NCBI RefSeq assembly: GCF_030064675.1
Contig: NZ_CP116413.1
Coordinates: 405,001-469,000, forward strand
Direction: 5' to 3'
Source: Crossiella sp. CA-258035
GTDB lineage: Bacteria > Actinomycetota > Actinomycetes > Mycobacteriales > Pseudonocardiaceae
Length of the DNA: 64,000 nucleotides
Positions 8,228 to 16,109 of the stretch are shown in pieces. The position numbers and the translations under genes were made by a program. The notes below the pieces were generated by a model. The model searched no databases and had not been told where the DNA came from. It saw only the letters and a list, made by a program, of their open reading frames with translations. How positions within the stretch are numbered: the stretch's first letter is position 1; each line of letters begins with the position of its first letter.

Positions 8228-9174
8228 TGCTTCAGCGCCGCGGCCAGCTTGTCGATCTGCTCGCCCATCCACTGGGTGTAGTCCTTGCCCTCCGGGAGCG
8301 TCTCGGTCAGCTCGACCACCGGGACGTTCGCCTTGACCGCGTTCTCCTTGACCTGCTTGGTGACCGGTGACTCGGTCTGCGGGTTGTACACCAGCACCCG
8401 CGCGGTCCGCTCGGTGATCAGCTTCTGGATCTCCGCGATCGCGGCGGCAGGCGGGTCGTTCTCCTCCTCGACGGCCTTGCTGAACTGGGCCGGGGTGACG
8501 TCGGCCAGCCCGGCCTCCTCGAGCAGGTAGTGCGCGATCGGCTCGGTGGCCGCGACCTTGACGCCCTTGTGCGCCTGCTTGACCGCATCCACCTTCTGCT
8601 CCAGCGCGTCGATCTTGGCGGTGAACGCCTGCGCGTTGGCGGTGTACTTGTCCTTGCCGTCGGCCTTGAGCTCGCCGAGCTTGGTCGCGATCTGTTTGGC
8701 CACGTCCTCGACCACGTCCAGGTCGTACCAGAGGTGCTCGTTGGCGTGCTCGTGCGCGTCGGCGGGCTCGGCCTTGGCGTGCTCGTCCTGGCTCGCCACC
8801 TTCATCGCCTCGACCACCGGCTTCGCGGCGTCGTTCTTGATCATCTGCGGCACGAAGTCGTCGTAGTGGCCGCCGTTGAACACCACCAGCGCCGCCCCGC
8901 GCACGGTGGCCGCGTCCGCAGCGGAGGACTCGTAGGAGTGCGGGTCCCCGGTGGCGCCGACGATCGCCTTGACCGACACCGCGTCCCCGCCCACCGCGCG
9001 GGCCACGTCGGCCCACACGTTGGTGGAGGCCACCACGGAGAGCTTGCCGTCCGCGGACGGGCTGGGGCTGCCGCTGTTGCCGGCGGGCGTGCCGCCACCG
9101 CAAGCGGTCAGGGCGAGCGCGGCCGCGGTGAGGGCGGCGACCGCACCCACCGGCCGGATGTGACGCGGAGTCAT
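8224..9174 (-). CDS. znuA: Zinc ABC transporter substrate-binding lipoprotein (ZnuA family)
   Basis: A 316-residue cluster 9 metal-binding lipoprotein. The ATG at 9174 has a strong ribosome site (GGAGGAGG) and yields a lipoprotein signal ending in the lipobox ALTACGG. Metal-ligand candidates are DPHSYES, HLWYDL and EPIAHYLLEE. A His-rich loop between residues 140 and 170 (AKAEPADAHEHANEHLWYD) is typical of zinc rather than manganese binders. It captures zinc outside the membrane and delivers it to ZnuB. It is the first gene of a three-gene operon with four-base overlaps at both junctions, and a Zur-box-like sequence lies 40 bases upstream. Confidence 0.93.
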   Translation of the reverse strand: MTPRHIRPVGAVAALTAAALALTACGGGTPAGNSGSPSPSADGKLSVVASTNVWADVARAVGGDAVSVKAIVGATGDPHSYESSAADAATVRGAALVVFNGGHYDDFVPQMIKNDAAKPVVEAMKVASQDEHAKAEPADAHEHANEHLWYDLDVVEDVAKQIATKLGELKADGKDKYTANAQAFTAKIDALEQKVDAVKQAHKGVKVAATEPIAHYLLEEAGLADVTPAQFSKAVEEENDPPAAAIAEIQKLITERTARVLVYNPQTESPVTKQVKENAVKANVPVVELTETLPEGKDYTQWMGEQIDKLAAALKQ

Positions 9175-9213
9175 CGAATCCTCCTCCGAACGGGGTGGCT
9201 GCACTCGTAAGAA

Positions 9214-9228
9214 TGGAAACCGTTGTCG
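9214..9228. promoter_or_regulatory. Possible Zur box upstream of the zinc operon
   Basis: The sequence TGGAAACCGTTGTCG matches the actinobacterial Zur core TGAAAATCATTTTCA at 10 of 15 positions, by eye. It sits about 40 bases upstream of the znuA start, in the only intergenic gap before the operon. Zur repression of znuABC is well established in actinobacteria, so position and sequence agree, but the match is partial. Confidence 0.42.
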
Positions 9229-9284
9229 AGTTCAGCCTAACCCGCCGGACCCCGTGCCACCGTCCGGGCGTGACTCATAAGCGG

Positions 9285-9321
9285 AACGGCGTGGTCACGA
9301 ATGCATCGCGACCACGCCGTT
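9285..9321 (-). terminator. Hairpin terminator downstream of the MsiK-like ATPase gene
   Basis: Perfect 12-base arms AACGGCGTGGTC (9285-9296) and GACCACGCCGTT (9310-9321) enclose a 13-base loop, 17 bases past the stop codon of the minus-strand ATPase gene. It separates that gene from the zinc operon promoter. Confidence 0.75.
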
Positions 9322-9338
9322 GCGCGGAAAGAACCAGG

Positions 9339-10448
9339 TCAGACGGTGGTCGCCGTGAGGCGGTCGCCGGTCTCCGGGTGGAACAGGTGCACCTCGCCGT
9401 GGTCGCGCAGGCCGACCTTGACGGTCTGGCCCAGCGCCGGGGGCGTGCGGCCGTCGACACGCACGGTGAACCGCTCCGGGCGGTCGCCGATGCGCACGCT
9501 GCCGTAGAGGATCGCGTCCGCGCCGAGCTCCTCGACCAGCTCGACCACCATGCTCATGCCGTCCTCCTCGGAGGAGACCAGCCGGAGCGACTCGGGCCGG
9601 ACGCCGAAGGTGACCTCGGTCAGGCCTGCCGAGCCGACCTTGTCCAGCACGTTGCGCGGCAGCTGCACCTCGAAGCCGTCGATCTGGGCGCCACTGCTGG
9701 TCAGCGGCACGGTCTTGAGGTTCATCGCGGGCGAGCCGATGAAGCCGGCCACGAAGGCGTTGGCCGGGGTCTCGTACAGCGCGCGCGGGGTGTCGCACTG
9801 CTGGAGCAGGCCGTCCTTGAGCACCGCGACCCGGTGACCCATGGTCATCGCCTCGACCTGGTCGTGGGTCACGTAGATGGTGGTGGTGCCCAGCCGCTGC
9901 TGGAGGGTGGCGATGTTCGCGCGGGTCTCCACGCGGAGCTTGGCGTCCAGGTTGGACAGCGGCTCGTCCATCAGGAAGACGCTGGGCTCGCGGACGATCG
10001 CGCGGCCCATCGCGACCCGCTGGCGCTGGCCACCGGAAAGCGCTTTCGGCTTGCGCTCGAGGTACTTCTCCAGGTCCAGCATCTTCGCCGCCTCAAGGAC
10101 CTTCTCCTTGATCTGCGGCTTCGGCACGCCGCGGAGCTTGAGCGCGAAGCCCATGTTCTCCCCGACGGTCATGTGCGGGTAGAGCGCGTAGGACTGGAAC
10201 ACCATGGCGATGTCCCGACCCTTCGGCGGCACGTTGGTGACGTCCTTGCCGCCGATCTGGATCGCGCCCTCGTCGACGTCCTCCAGCCCGGCCAGCATGC
10301 GCAGCGCGGTGGACTTACCCGAGCCGGAGGGGCCCACGAGCACGAGGAACTCGCCATCGGCAATGTCCAGCTGGAGCTGGTCCACAGCTCGCACCGGCGG
10401 CGTGCCCGCGTAGACCCGCGAGGCGTTGACGTAGGCGACCTCGGCCAT
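9339..10448 (-). CDS. msiK: Sugar ABC transporter ATP-binding protein, MsiK/UgpC type
   Basis: A 369-residue CUT1-family ATPase. Walker A is GPSGSGKST (residues 39-47), the signature LSGGQRQRVAMGRAI lies near 134 and Walker B is VFLMDEPLSNLD. The C-terminal 130 residues form the OB/TOBE regulatory domain typical of MalK and MsiK. The ATG at 10448 follows a GAAAGGGA ribosome site. In Streptomyces one MsiK serves several importers that lack their own ATPase. Here the maltose-type operon at 10571-13641 and the disaccharide operon at 38400-45229 both lack an ATPase gene, so this protein is a good candidate to power both. It has its own 122-base upstream gap and a clear terminator. Confidence 0.92.
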   Translation of the reverse strand: MAEVAYVNASRVYAGTPPVRAVDQLQLDIADGEFLVLVGPSGSGKSTALRMLAGLEDVDEGAIQIGGKDVTNVPPKGRDIAMVFQSYALYPHMTVGENMGFALKLRGVPKPQIKEKVLEAAKMLDLEKYLERKPKALSGGQRQRVAMGRAIVREPSVFLMDEPLSNLDAKLRVETRANIATLQQRLGTTTIYVTHDQVEAMTMGHRVAVLKDGLLQQCDTPRALYETPANAFVAGFIGSPAMNLKTVPLTSSGAQIDGFEVQLPRNVLDKVGSAGLTEVTFGVRPESLRLVSSEEDGMSMVVELVEELGADAILYGSVRIGDRPERFTVRVDGRTPPALGQTVKVGLRDHGEVHLFHPETGDRLTATTV

Positions 10449-10570
10449 GTGTGGTCCCTTTCGAAGTGATGCAGGTGACGCCAAAATAGCTGGTGAGCGG
10501 TCTCACGTCAGCCCCCTGGGCGACACTAATTGGTAAAGACCTCAGACAATGGCGGCGGCCCCTGCCCGGG

Positions 10571-11428
10571 TCAGCCCTTCACCGCGCCCGCGGCGAGCCC
10601 GGTTACCAGGAACCGTTGCACCAGGTAGAAGACGATGACCGCGGGGATCGCGACCAGAATCGATGCAGCTGCCAGGTGGCCCCACTCCGTGCGGTTCTGC
10701 TGCACGAAAACCTGGAGCCCGACCGCCAGCGTCTTGTTCTCGTCAGCCGCGGACAGGAAGGCCGAGGCGAAGGCCACCTCGCCCCAGGCGGTGAGGAAGG
10801 CGTAGAAAGCGGTCACCGCCAAGCCCGGCTTGGCAAGCGGCAGCACCAGTCGCCAGAACACGCCGAAGTGGGACAGCCCGTCGATCCGCCCCGCCTCGTC
10901 GATGTCGGCTGGGATGGTGTCGAAGTAGCTCTTGAGCATGTAGGCGCAGAACGGGATCGCGGTGGTGCAGTAGATCAGCACCAGGCCGAGGCTGCTGCCC
11001 TGCAGGCCCAGGCTGAGCATGATGTTGTACAGCGGCACGATCAGCACCGCGAACGGGAACATCTGGATGATCAGGAAGCTCAGCATCGCCGGGCGGTAGC
11101 CGGGGAAGCGGAACCGGCTGACCGCGTAGCCGGTGGTCGCGGACAGGAACACCGCGATCACCGTGGTCAGCAGGGCGATCAGCACCGAGTTGCCGAACCA
11201 GGCCAGGAAGTCGCCCTTGGCGCCGGAGAGCACGTCGGTGTAGTTGCCCGCGGTGAACTCGTTGATCAGCTTCGGGGTCGGCTCCACCGCGCGGGAGTCC
11301 GGCTTGAACGAGGTGACCAGCACCCAGAACACCGGGAACACCGCGATCACCGAGGCCACCACGAGCGTGGCGTGCAGTCCGAAACTGGCCAGGGGAGAAC
11401 GCTGGTCGCGCTTCAGCTTTGTCGACAT
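10571..11428 (-). CDS. Carbohydrate ABC transporter permease (MalG type)
   Basis: A 285-residue membrane protein with six predicted helices and the CUT1 permease EAA loop (DIDEAGRIDGLSHFGVFWRLVLPLAKPG, near residue 190). The C-terminus AGAVKG is typical of MalG. The ATG at 11428 lies two bases after the stop of the MalF-type gene, so the pair is coupled. It forms the translocation pore with the adjacent MalF-type subunit. The gene order binding protein-MalF-MalG and a divergent LacI regulator match Streptomyces maltose/maltodextrin operons, but the sugar is not proven. Confidence 0.92.
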   Translation of the reverse strand: MSTKLKRDQRSPLASFGLHATLVVASVIAVFPVFWVLVTSFKPDSRAVEPTPKLINEFTAGNYTDVLSGAKGDFLAWFGNSVLIALLTTVIAVFLSATTGYAVSRFRFPGYRPAMLSFLIIQMFPFAVLIVPLYNIMLSLGLQGSSLGLVLIYCTTAIPFCAYMLKSYFDTIPADIDEAGRIDGLSHFGVFWRLVLPLAKPGLAVTAFYAFLTAWGEVAFASAFLSAADENKTLAVGLQVFVQQNRTEWGHLAAASILVAIPAVIVFYLVQRFLVTGLAAGAVKG

Positions 11429-11430
11429 CT

Positions 11431-12351
11431 TCACCACACCTCGCCCTGCTTGCGCAGCGCCCTGCGGTAGCCGGAGGCGAACACCAGCAGCAGCGACAGG
11501 ATCAGCACGCCGTAGGTCGAGGCGATCGCGTAGTCCCGGGAGGCGCCCGAGAAGAACCGCTCGAAGGCGTAGATGACCAGGATGCGGGTGTTCGGGTTGA
11601 TCCCGCCGGTGACCAGGTAGATCACCGCGAACATGTTGAAGGTCCAGATGGTGCCCAGCAGCACCACGGTGCTGGACACCGAGCGCAGGCCGGGCAGGGT
11701 GATGTTGCGGAAGCGCTGCCAGGCGGAGGCGCCGTCGATCTCGGCCGCCTCGTACAGCTCGCCAGGGATGGACTGCAGGCCGCCGAGCAGGGCCACCATC
11801 ATGAACGGCACGCCCAGCCAGATGTTGACGATGATCACCGCGACCAGCGCCAGGTCGGACTGGCCCAGCCACACCGGCTGCGGCAGCCCGATCGAGCCGA
11901 GCAGCTGGTTGATGATCCCGTACTGCGCGTTGAACATGTACTTCCAGGCGAACGCGCTGATGAACGCGGGCACCGCCCAGGGCAGGATCAGCAGCACCCG
12001 GTACAGCCCGCGCCCGGCGATCCGCCGGTTGAGCAGCACCGCCAGGCCCAGGCCGATCACGTAGTGGAAGAACACGCTGGCGAAGGTCCAGACCAGCGTG
12101 CGCACCAGCACGGCCCAGAAGTCCCCGTAGGAGGGGTCCCCGGAGAGCACGTTGAGGTAGTTGGTCAGCCCGACCCACTCATAGGTGGCCGGCCGGTCCA
12201 GGATCGGGTTGGCGATCGTGGCTTCGTTGATGTTGGTGAAGCTGTAGTACACGCCCTGCACCAGCGGCAGCAGGACGAGCACCCCGATCACCACCACGAC
12301 CGGCAGCACCATCGCGTAGGCGTACCAATGCCTGGCGAAGAAGTTCCGCAC
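11431..12351 (-). CDS. Carbohydrate ABC transporter permease (MalF type)
   Basis: A 306-residue inner-membrane subunit with six hydrophobic segments and the EAA motif (ELYEAAEIDGASAWQRFRNI) near residue 205. It begins at a GTG (12351) with GGAGAG about 12 bases upstream. It lies between the sugar-binding lipoprotein gene (30-base gap) and the MalG-type gene (2-base gap) and is part of a CUT1 importer. The IT-WTFNMFAVIYLVTGGINPNT block is characteristic of maltose/trehalose-type MalF proteins. Confidence 0.92.
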   Translation of the reverse strand: MRNFFARHWYAYAMVLPVVVVIGVLVLLPLVQGVYYSFTNINEATIANPILDRPATYEWVGLTNYLNVLSGDPSYGDFWAVLVRTLVWTFASVFFHYVIGLGLAVLLNRRIAGRGLYRVLLILPWAVPAFISAFAWKYMFNAQYGIINQLLGSIGLPQPVWLGQSDLALVAVIIVNIWLGVPFMMVALLGGLQSIPGELYEAAEIDGASAWQRFRNITLPGLRSVSSTVVLLGTIWTFNMFAVIYLVTGGINPNTRILVIYAFERFFSGASRDYAIASTYGVLILSLLLVFASGYRRALRKQGEVW

Positions 12352-12381
12352 GACTAGCTCATCTCTCCGGGGACGCCTGAA

Positions 12382-13641
12382 TCAGCTGTAGTCCTTGACG
12401 ACCTGGTCCTTGTAGGTCTTGGCCGCCTCGTCCAGGGCCGCCTTGGCCGTCTTCTTGCCGGAGAGCACGTCCGCGTAAGCGATCTTCAGCGGGTCGAACA
12501 GCTCGCCGCCCTGCGGGATCCACGGGCGCGGGTGCGCCTTCTGCACCACCGGGGTGAAGCCCGCGACCACCGGCTGCGCCTTGACCTCGGCCGACTCGTA
12601 GGCCGACTTGCGGGTGGGCAGCAGGCCCAGCTCCTTGGCGATGGTCACCTGGGAGGCGGTGCTGGACATGCACTGCACCAGCTTGATCGCGTTGTCCTTG
12701 GCCTTGCTGCCCTGGCGCACCACGTAGTCGTGCCCGCCGACCGGGGAACTGGAGCCGGCCGAGCCGCCGGGGACCGGCGCGATGCCCAGGTTGGCCGGGT
12801 CCTTGAAGGCGTCGCCCTTGAGCAGGTCCACCGCGGCCCACGGGCCGTCGATGACCATGGCCACGCCGCCGGTGGAGAAGGCGGCCTTCATGTTGGTGTT
12901 GGAGTTGGTCGGGTCCTGCGCGGTCTGCGCCGCCTTGGCGTCCAGCAGGCCCTTCGCGGTCTCCAGGCCCTGCACCGACTCCGGCGAGTTGACCAGGATC
13001 TTCTTGCTCGCGGTGTCCACCAGGTCACCGCCCTGGCCGTAGATGAACGGCAGCGCGTAGTAGCCGTCGTTGTTGATGAACAACGTCTTCTCGCCCAGCT
13101 TGGCGCCGGCGGCCTTGACCTGGTCCCAGGTGGTCGGCACCGCGATCCCGGCGTCGGCCAGCGCCTTCTTGTTGTAGTAGAGCGCCAGCGCGTCGGTGAC
13201 CTGCGGGACGCCGTAGGTCTTGCCGTTGTACTTGGTCGAGCCCAGCGGGACTTCCAGGAAGTCGGCGGTGTCCTTGCCCAGCGCGGTGTCGGTCAGGTCG
13301 ACCACCAGGCCGTTGTGCGCCAGCTCCGGCACCCAGGCCACCTCGGCCCGGAACACGTCCGCGCCCTGGCCGCCCTGCGCGCTGGTCTTGAAGTTGCTGC
13401 GGGCCTGGTCGAAGGCCACCGTCTCCACCGAGACCTGGTAGCCGTCCTTGCTCGCGCAGCCCTCCGCGATCTTCTTGAACACGGGGGACTCGTTGGGACC
13501 GCTGGTGTCCCAGTAGACGACCTTGCTGGAGTCGCCCGCGCCACCACCGCCACCACAGGCGGTGAGGGCCAGCGCACCGGCCAGGCCGAGGGCGGCGGCC
13601 TTGGCGAGCTGTGAAACCTGTCCTCGGGAAGTGCGTCGCAT
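12382..13641 (-). CDS. Extracellular sugar-binding lipoprotein (MalE type)
   Basis: A 419-residue CUT1 solute-binding protein. The ATG at 13641 follows GGAGGGA and gives a lipoprotein signal with lipobox ALTACGG, followed by a Gly-rich linker and SSKVVYWDTSGPNESPVF. The conserved DVFRAEVAWVPELA and VPQVTDALALYYNKKAL blocks are those of maltose/trehalose-type MalE proteins. It is the first gene of the minus-strand operon with the MalF and MalG subunits, and no ATPase gene is included. A paired TTGC operator-like sequence lies 36 bases upstream, next to the divergent LacI gene. Maltose or maltodextrin is the likeliest ligand, by synteny only. Confidence 0.92.
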   Translation of the reverse strand: MRRTSRGQVSQLAKAAALGLAGALALTACGGGGGAGDSSKVVYWDTSGPNESPVFKKIAEGCASKDGYQVSVETVAFDQARSNFKTSAQGGQGADVFRAEVAWVPELAHNGLVVDLTDTALGKDTADFLEVPLGSTKYNGKTYGVPQVTDALALYYNKKALADAGIAVPTTWDQVKAAGAKLGEKTLFINNDGYYALPFIYGQGGDLVDTASKKILVNSPESVQGLETAKGLLDAKAAQTAQDPTNSNTNMKAAFSTGGVAMVIDGPWAAVDLLKGDAFKDPANLGIAPVPGGSAGSSSPVGGHDYVVRQGSKAKDNAIKLVQCMSSTASQVTIAKELGLLPTRKSAYESAEVKAQPVVAGFTPVVQKAHPRPWIPQGGELFDPLKIAYADVLSGKKTAKAALDEAAKTYKDQVVKDYS

Positions 13642-13676
13642 CGTTGCTGTCGTTCCCTCCGGTACCCGCTGCATCT

Positions 13677-13690
13677 TTGCAAGCTTTTGC
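13677..13690. promoter_or_regulatory. Direct TTGC repeat, candidate MalR-type LacI operator (binding-protein side)
   Basis: TTGC at 13677-13680 and again at 13687-13690 have a 10-base period, one DNA turn, within TTGCAAGCTTTTGC. It lies 36 bases before the sugar-binding protein start. MalR of Streptomyces is known to use short direct repeats of CTTGCAG type between malR and malE. The same arrangement occurs at 13796. Confidence 0.5.
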
Positions 13691-13795
13691 GTTGAGGCTG
13701 ACGCGGATTTCATACCCAATGCCCGGGTTTGGTCAAGGTCTACCGCGTAACCAAGCCGTAACGGGGGCAGGTAACAGCGCCGGATGGACCAGTGA

Positions 13796-13809
13796 TTGCA
13801 AAAACTTGC
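13796..13809. promoter_or_regulatory. Direct TTGC repeat, candidate MalR-type LacI operator (regulator side)
   Basis: TTGCAAAAACTTGC has TTGC at 13796-13799 and 13806-13809, the same 10-base period as the site at 13677. It lies 24 bases upstream of the LacI start, which would suit autoregulation. Confidence 0.48.
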
Positions 13810-13832
13810 TGTACGCGGCAGGCTGTCGGCTC

Positions 13833-14885
13833 GTGACGGGACTTGCCGATATCGCGCGTGCGGCCGGGGTCAGCATCTCCACGGTCAGCCGGGTCCTGAA
13901 CCGGCGGGCCGGGGTCAACGAGGCGACCCGGCAACGGGTGCTCGGCGTGCTCGCCGACCTGCCCTACACCCCGCGCGGCCTCGGGGCGCTGCAACGCACC
14001 GGGGTGATCGGCCTGCTGGTGCCCGAACTGTCCAACCCGGTCTTCCCCGCCTTCGCCGAAGCCCTGGAGACCAGGGCCGCCCGCGCGGGCTACGGCTCGC
14101 TGCTGTGCAACACCCGCTCGGCCAGCCTGCGCGCGGACGGGGCCGACCTGGACGGGCGGGAGCTGGTCGAAGAGGAATATGTCCGGATGCTGCTCGCCCG
14201 CGGCGTGGAGGGCATGGTCTTCGTCTCGCCGGAGATCAACAACGCCGAGGACGGCGGCGCCAGCTACTACAGCAAGCTGCTGGCCGACGGTGTGCAGATG
14301 GTCTTCGTCAACGGGGGCGCGCCCGCGCTGGACGTGCCGGACGTGACGGTGGACGAGCAGGTCGCCGGCTACCTGGCCGCCCGGCACCTGGTCGAGCTCG
14401 GGCACCGGCGGATCGGCTTCGTCTGCGGCCCGGCCCGCTCGCTGCCCTCCCGGCTCAAGCGCGCGGGCTGGTCCGCCGCGCTGGAAGAAGCCGGGCTGCC
14501 CGCCGACCCGGCGCTGGTCGCGCACGCCCCCTACGGCGCGGCCGGGGGCGCGGCCGCGATGGCCGGTCTGCTCGACGGCCCCCGGCCCACCGCGGTGATC
14601 TGCTCCTCCGACCACATGGCCCTGGGCGCGCTGCGCGAGGCGCACCGGCGCGGGCTGTCCGTGCCGCGCGAGCTGTCCATCGTCGGCTTCGACGACATCC
14701 CGCTGGCCGCCTACTGCTCGCCCGCGCTGACCACGCTGGCCCAGCCGATCGAGGAGATGGCCAGGGCCGCGGTGGACGAGCTGGTCCAGCGGTTGAACCC
14801 GGCCGCGCGCCGCGCCGGGGGCAGTTACAGCCGGGTGTTCCGGCCGAAGCTGGTGGTCAGGGAGTCGACCGCGCCGTTGTCCTGA
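13833..14885 (+). CDS. LacI family transcriptional regulator (MalR-like)
   Basis: A 350-residue LacI/GalR repressor. The GTG at 13833 starts directly at the helix-turn-helix (GLADIARAAGVSISTVSRVLN) with its hinge helix, and the remainder is a periplasmic-binding-protein-like sugar sensor (RTGVIGLLVPELSNPVFPAF; SIVGFDDIPLAAYCSPALTT). It is divergent from the maltose-type ABC operon, with 191 bases between starts, and two paired TTGC motifs lie in that gap. The layout matches malR-malEFG of Streptomyces, so it is probably the operon's repressor and is released by an imported sugar or its derivative. Confidence 0.92.
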   Translation: MTGLADIARAAGVSISTVSRVLNRRAGVNEATRQRVLGVLADLPYTPRGLGALQRTGVIGLLVPELSNPVFPAFAEALETRAARAGYGSLLCNTRSASLRADGADLDGRELVEEEYVRMLLARGVEGMVFVSPEINNAEDGGASYYSKLLADGVQMVFVNGGAPALDVPDVTVDEQVAGYLAARHLVELGHRRIGFVCGPARSLPSRLKRAGWSAALEEAGLPADPALVAHAPYGAAGGAAAMAGLLDGPRPTAVICSSDHMALGALREAHRRGLSVPRELSIVGFDDIPLAAYCSPALTTLAQPIEEMARAAVDELVQRLNPAARRAGGSYSRVFRPKLVVRESTAPLS

Positions 14886-14894
14886 CCTCTGAGA

Positions 14895-14906
14895 TGGTCT
14901 GGACCA
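14895..14906. promoter_or_regulatory. DasR-type (dre) operator candidate upstream of the second LacI gene
   Basis: TGGTCTGGACCA matches the dre core TGGTCTAGACCA at 11 of 12 bases and is itself palindromic. It lies in the 123-base gap between the two LacI genes, about 100 bases before the second start. A second dre-like site precedes nagA at 60409. Confidence 0.6.
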
Positions 14907-15008
14907 ATGCGGCTGGTGATCACCCGAACGAGCTGGCCTTTCATGGCTCTGAACACAGCTTGGTCACCCAGGCTTCACTAGGTGGTTCTGAACCGTTACG
15001 GTCACTTC

Positions 15009-16109
15009 ATGGCGCGGTCTTTGAACGCGCGGCGCCCCGCGACACTGGCGTCGCTGGCAGCGGAACTCGGGGTCTCCCGCACGACGGTATCCAACGCCTA
15101 CAACCGGCCGGACCAGCTCTCGCCGGAACTCCGGCGGCGAGTGCTGGAGACGGCCCGCAGACTCGGCTACCCGGGACCTGACCCGGTGGCCCGTTCGCTG
15201 CGCACCCGCAAGGCAGGCGCGGTCGGGCTGCTGCTCACCGAGAACCTCTCCTACGCCTTCCGCGACCCAGCGGCCATCGCCTTCCTCGAAGGACTGGCGC
15301 TGGCCTGCGAGGACGCCGGGACCGGCCTGCTGCTGGTGCCGGCCAACCCCGAGCGCGAGGACGTGGCCGCGGTGCACCGGGCCGGGGTGGACGGCTTCGT
15401 CGTCTACTCGGTGCCCGATGACGACCCGCACCTGGCCGCGGTGCTGGAGCGCCCGGTGCCCACCGTGGTCTGCGACCAGCCGGAGATCGGCACCGTGGAC
15501 CGGGTCGGCATCGACGACCGCGGCGCGATGGGCCGGATGGCCCGGCACCTGATCGAGCTGGGGCACCGCAGGGTCGGCGTGGTCTGCATGCGCCTGGCCC
15601 GCGACCGCAACGACAGCTTCGTGCCGGTGCACCGTCAGCACGAGGCGCACTTCCACGTGCAGCGCGCCCGGCTGGAGGCGCTGGCCACCGAGTTCGCCGC
15701 GGCCGGCGTGGACTGGACCGGCGTGCCGGTGGTCGAGCGCTTCGACCACACCATCGCCTCCGGCTCCACCGCCGCCGCCCAGCTGCTCGACCGCGACCCG
15801 GAGATCACCGCGATCATCTGCACCTCCGACATCCTCGGTCTCGGCGCGCTGGCCGAGGCCGAGCGGCGGGGGCTGCGGGTGCCTCAGGACCTGACCGTGA
15901 CCGGCTTCGACGGCATCCCGGACGCCGAGCGCGCCGGGCTGACCACGGTGCGCCAGCCGGTGCTGGAGAAGGGCAGGGCCGCGGGCCGGCTGCTGCTGGA
16001 CACGGTCGACCCCGGCCGCCCGCGCACGGTCACCCTGGACACCGAACTGATCGTGGGCACCAGCTCGGGCGCGCCTAAGCCAGCCGCTCAGCAGTGGTAC
16101 GGCCCCTGA
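15009..16109 (+). CDS. LacI family transcriptional regulator
   Basis: A 366-residue LacI/GalR regulator starting at the ATG at 15009 (MARSLNARRP). A GTG 27 bases upstream is also possible; neither has a strong ribosome site. The DNA-binding domain is TLASLAAELGVSRTTVSNAYN, and the sensor domain ends with the usual TVTGFDGIPDAERAGLTTVRQP. An insertion of about 20 residues around DSFVPVHRQHEAHFHVQRAR is typical of a LacI subgroup in actinomycetes. No target operon adjoins it: the neighbours are another LacI gene and a convergent membrane protein. A dre-like site and the inverted repeat GGTTCTGAACC (14984-14994) precede it. The regulon is unknown. Confidence 0.88.
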   Translation: MARSLNARRPATLASLAAELGVSRTTVSNAYNRPDQLSPELRRRVLETARRLGYPGPDPVARSLRTRKAGAVGLLLTENLSYAFRDPAAIAFLEGLALACEDAGTGLLLVPANPEREDVAAVHRAGVDGFVVYSVPDDDPHLAAVLERPVPTVVCDQPEIGTVDRVGIDDRGAMGRMARHLIELGHRRVGVVCMRLARDRNDSFVPVHRQHEAHFHVQRARLEALATEFAAAGVDWTGVPVVERFDHTIASGSTAAAQLLDRDPEITAIICTSDILGLGALAEAERRGLRVPQDLTVTGFDGIPDAERAGLTTVRQPVLEKGRAAGRLLLDTVDPGRPRTVTLDTELIVGTSSGAPKPAAQQWYGP

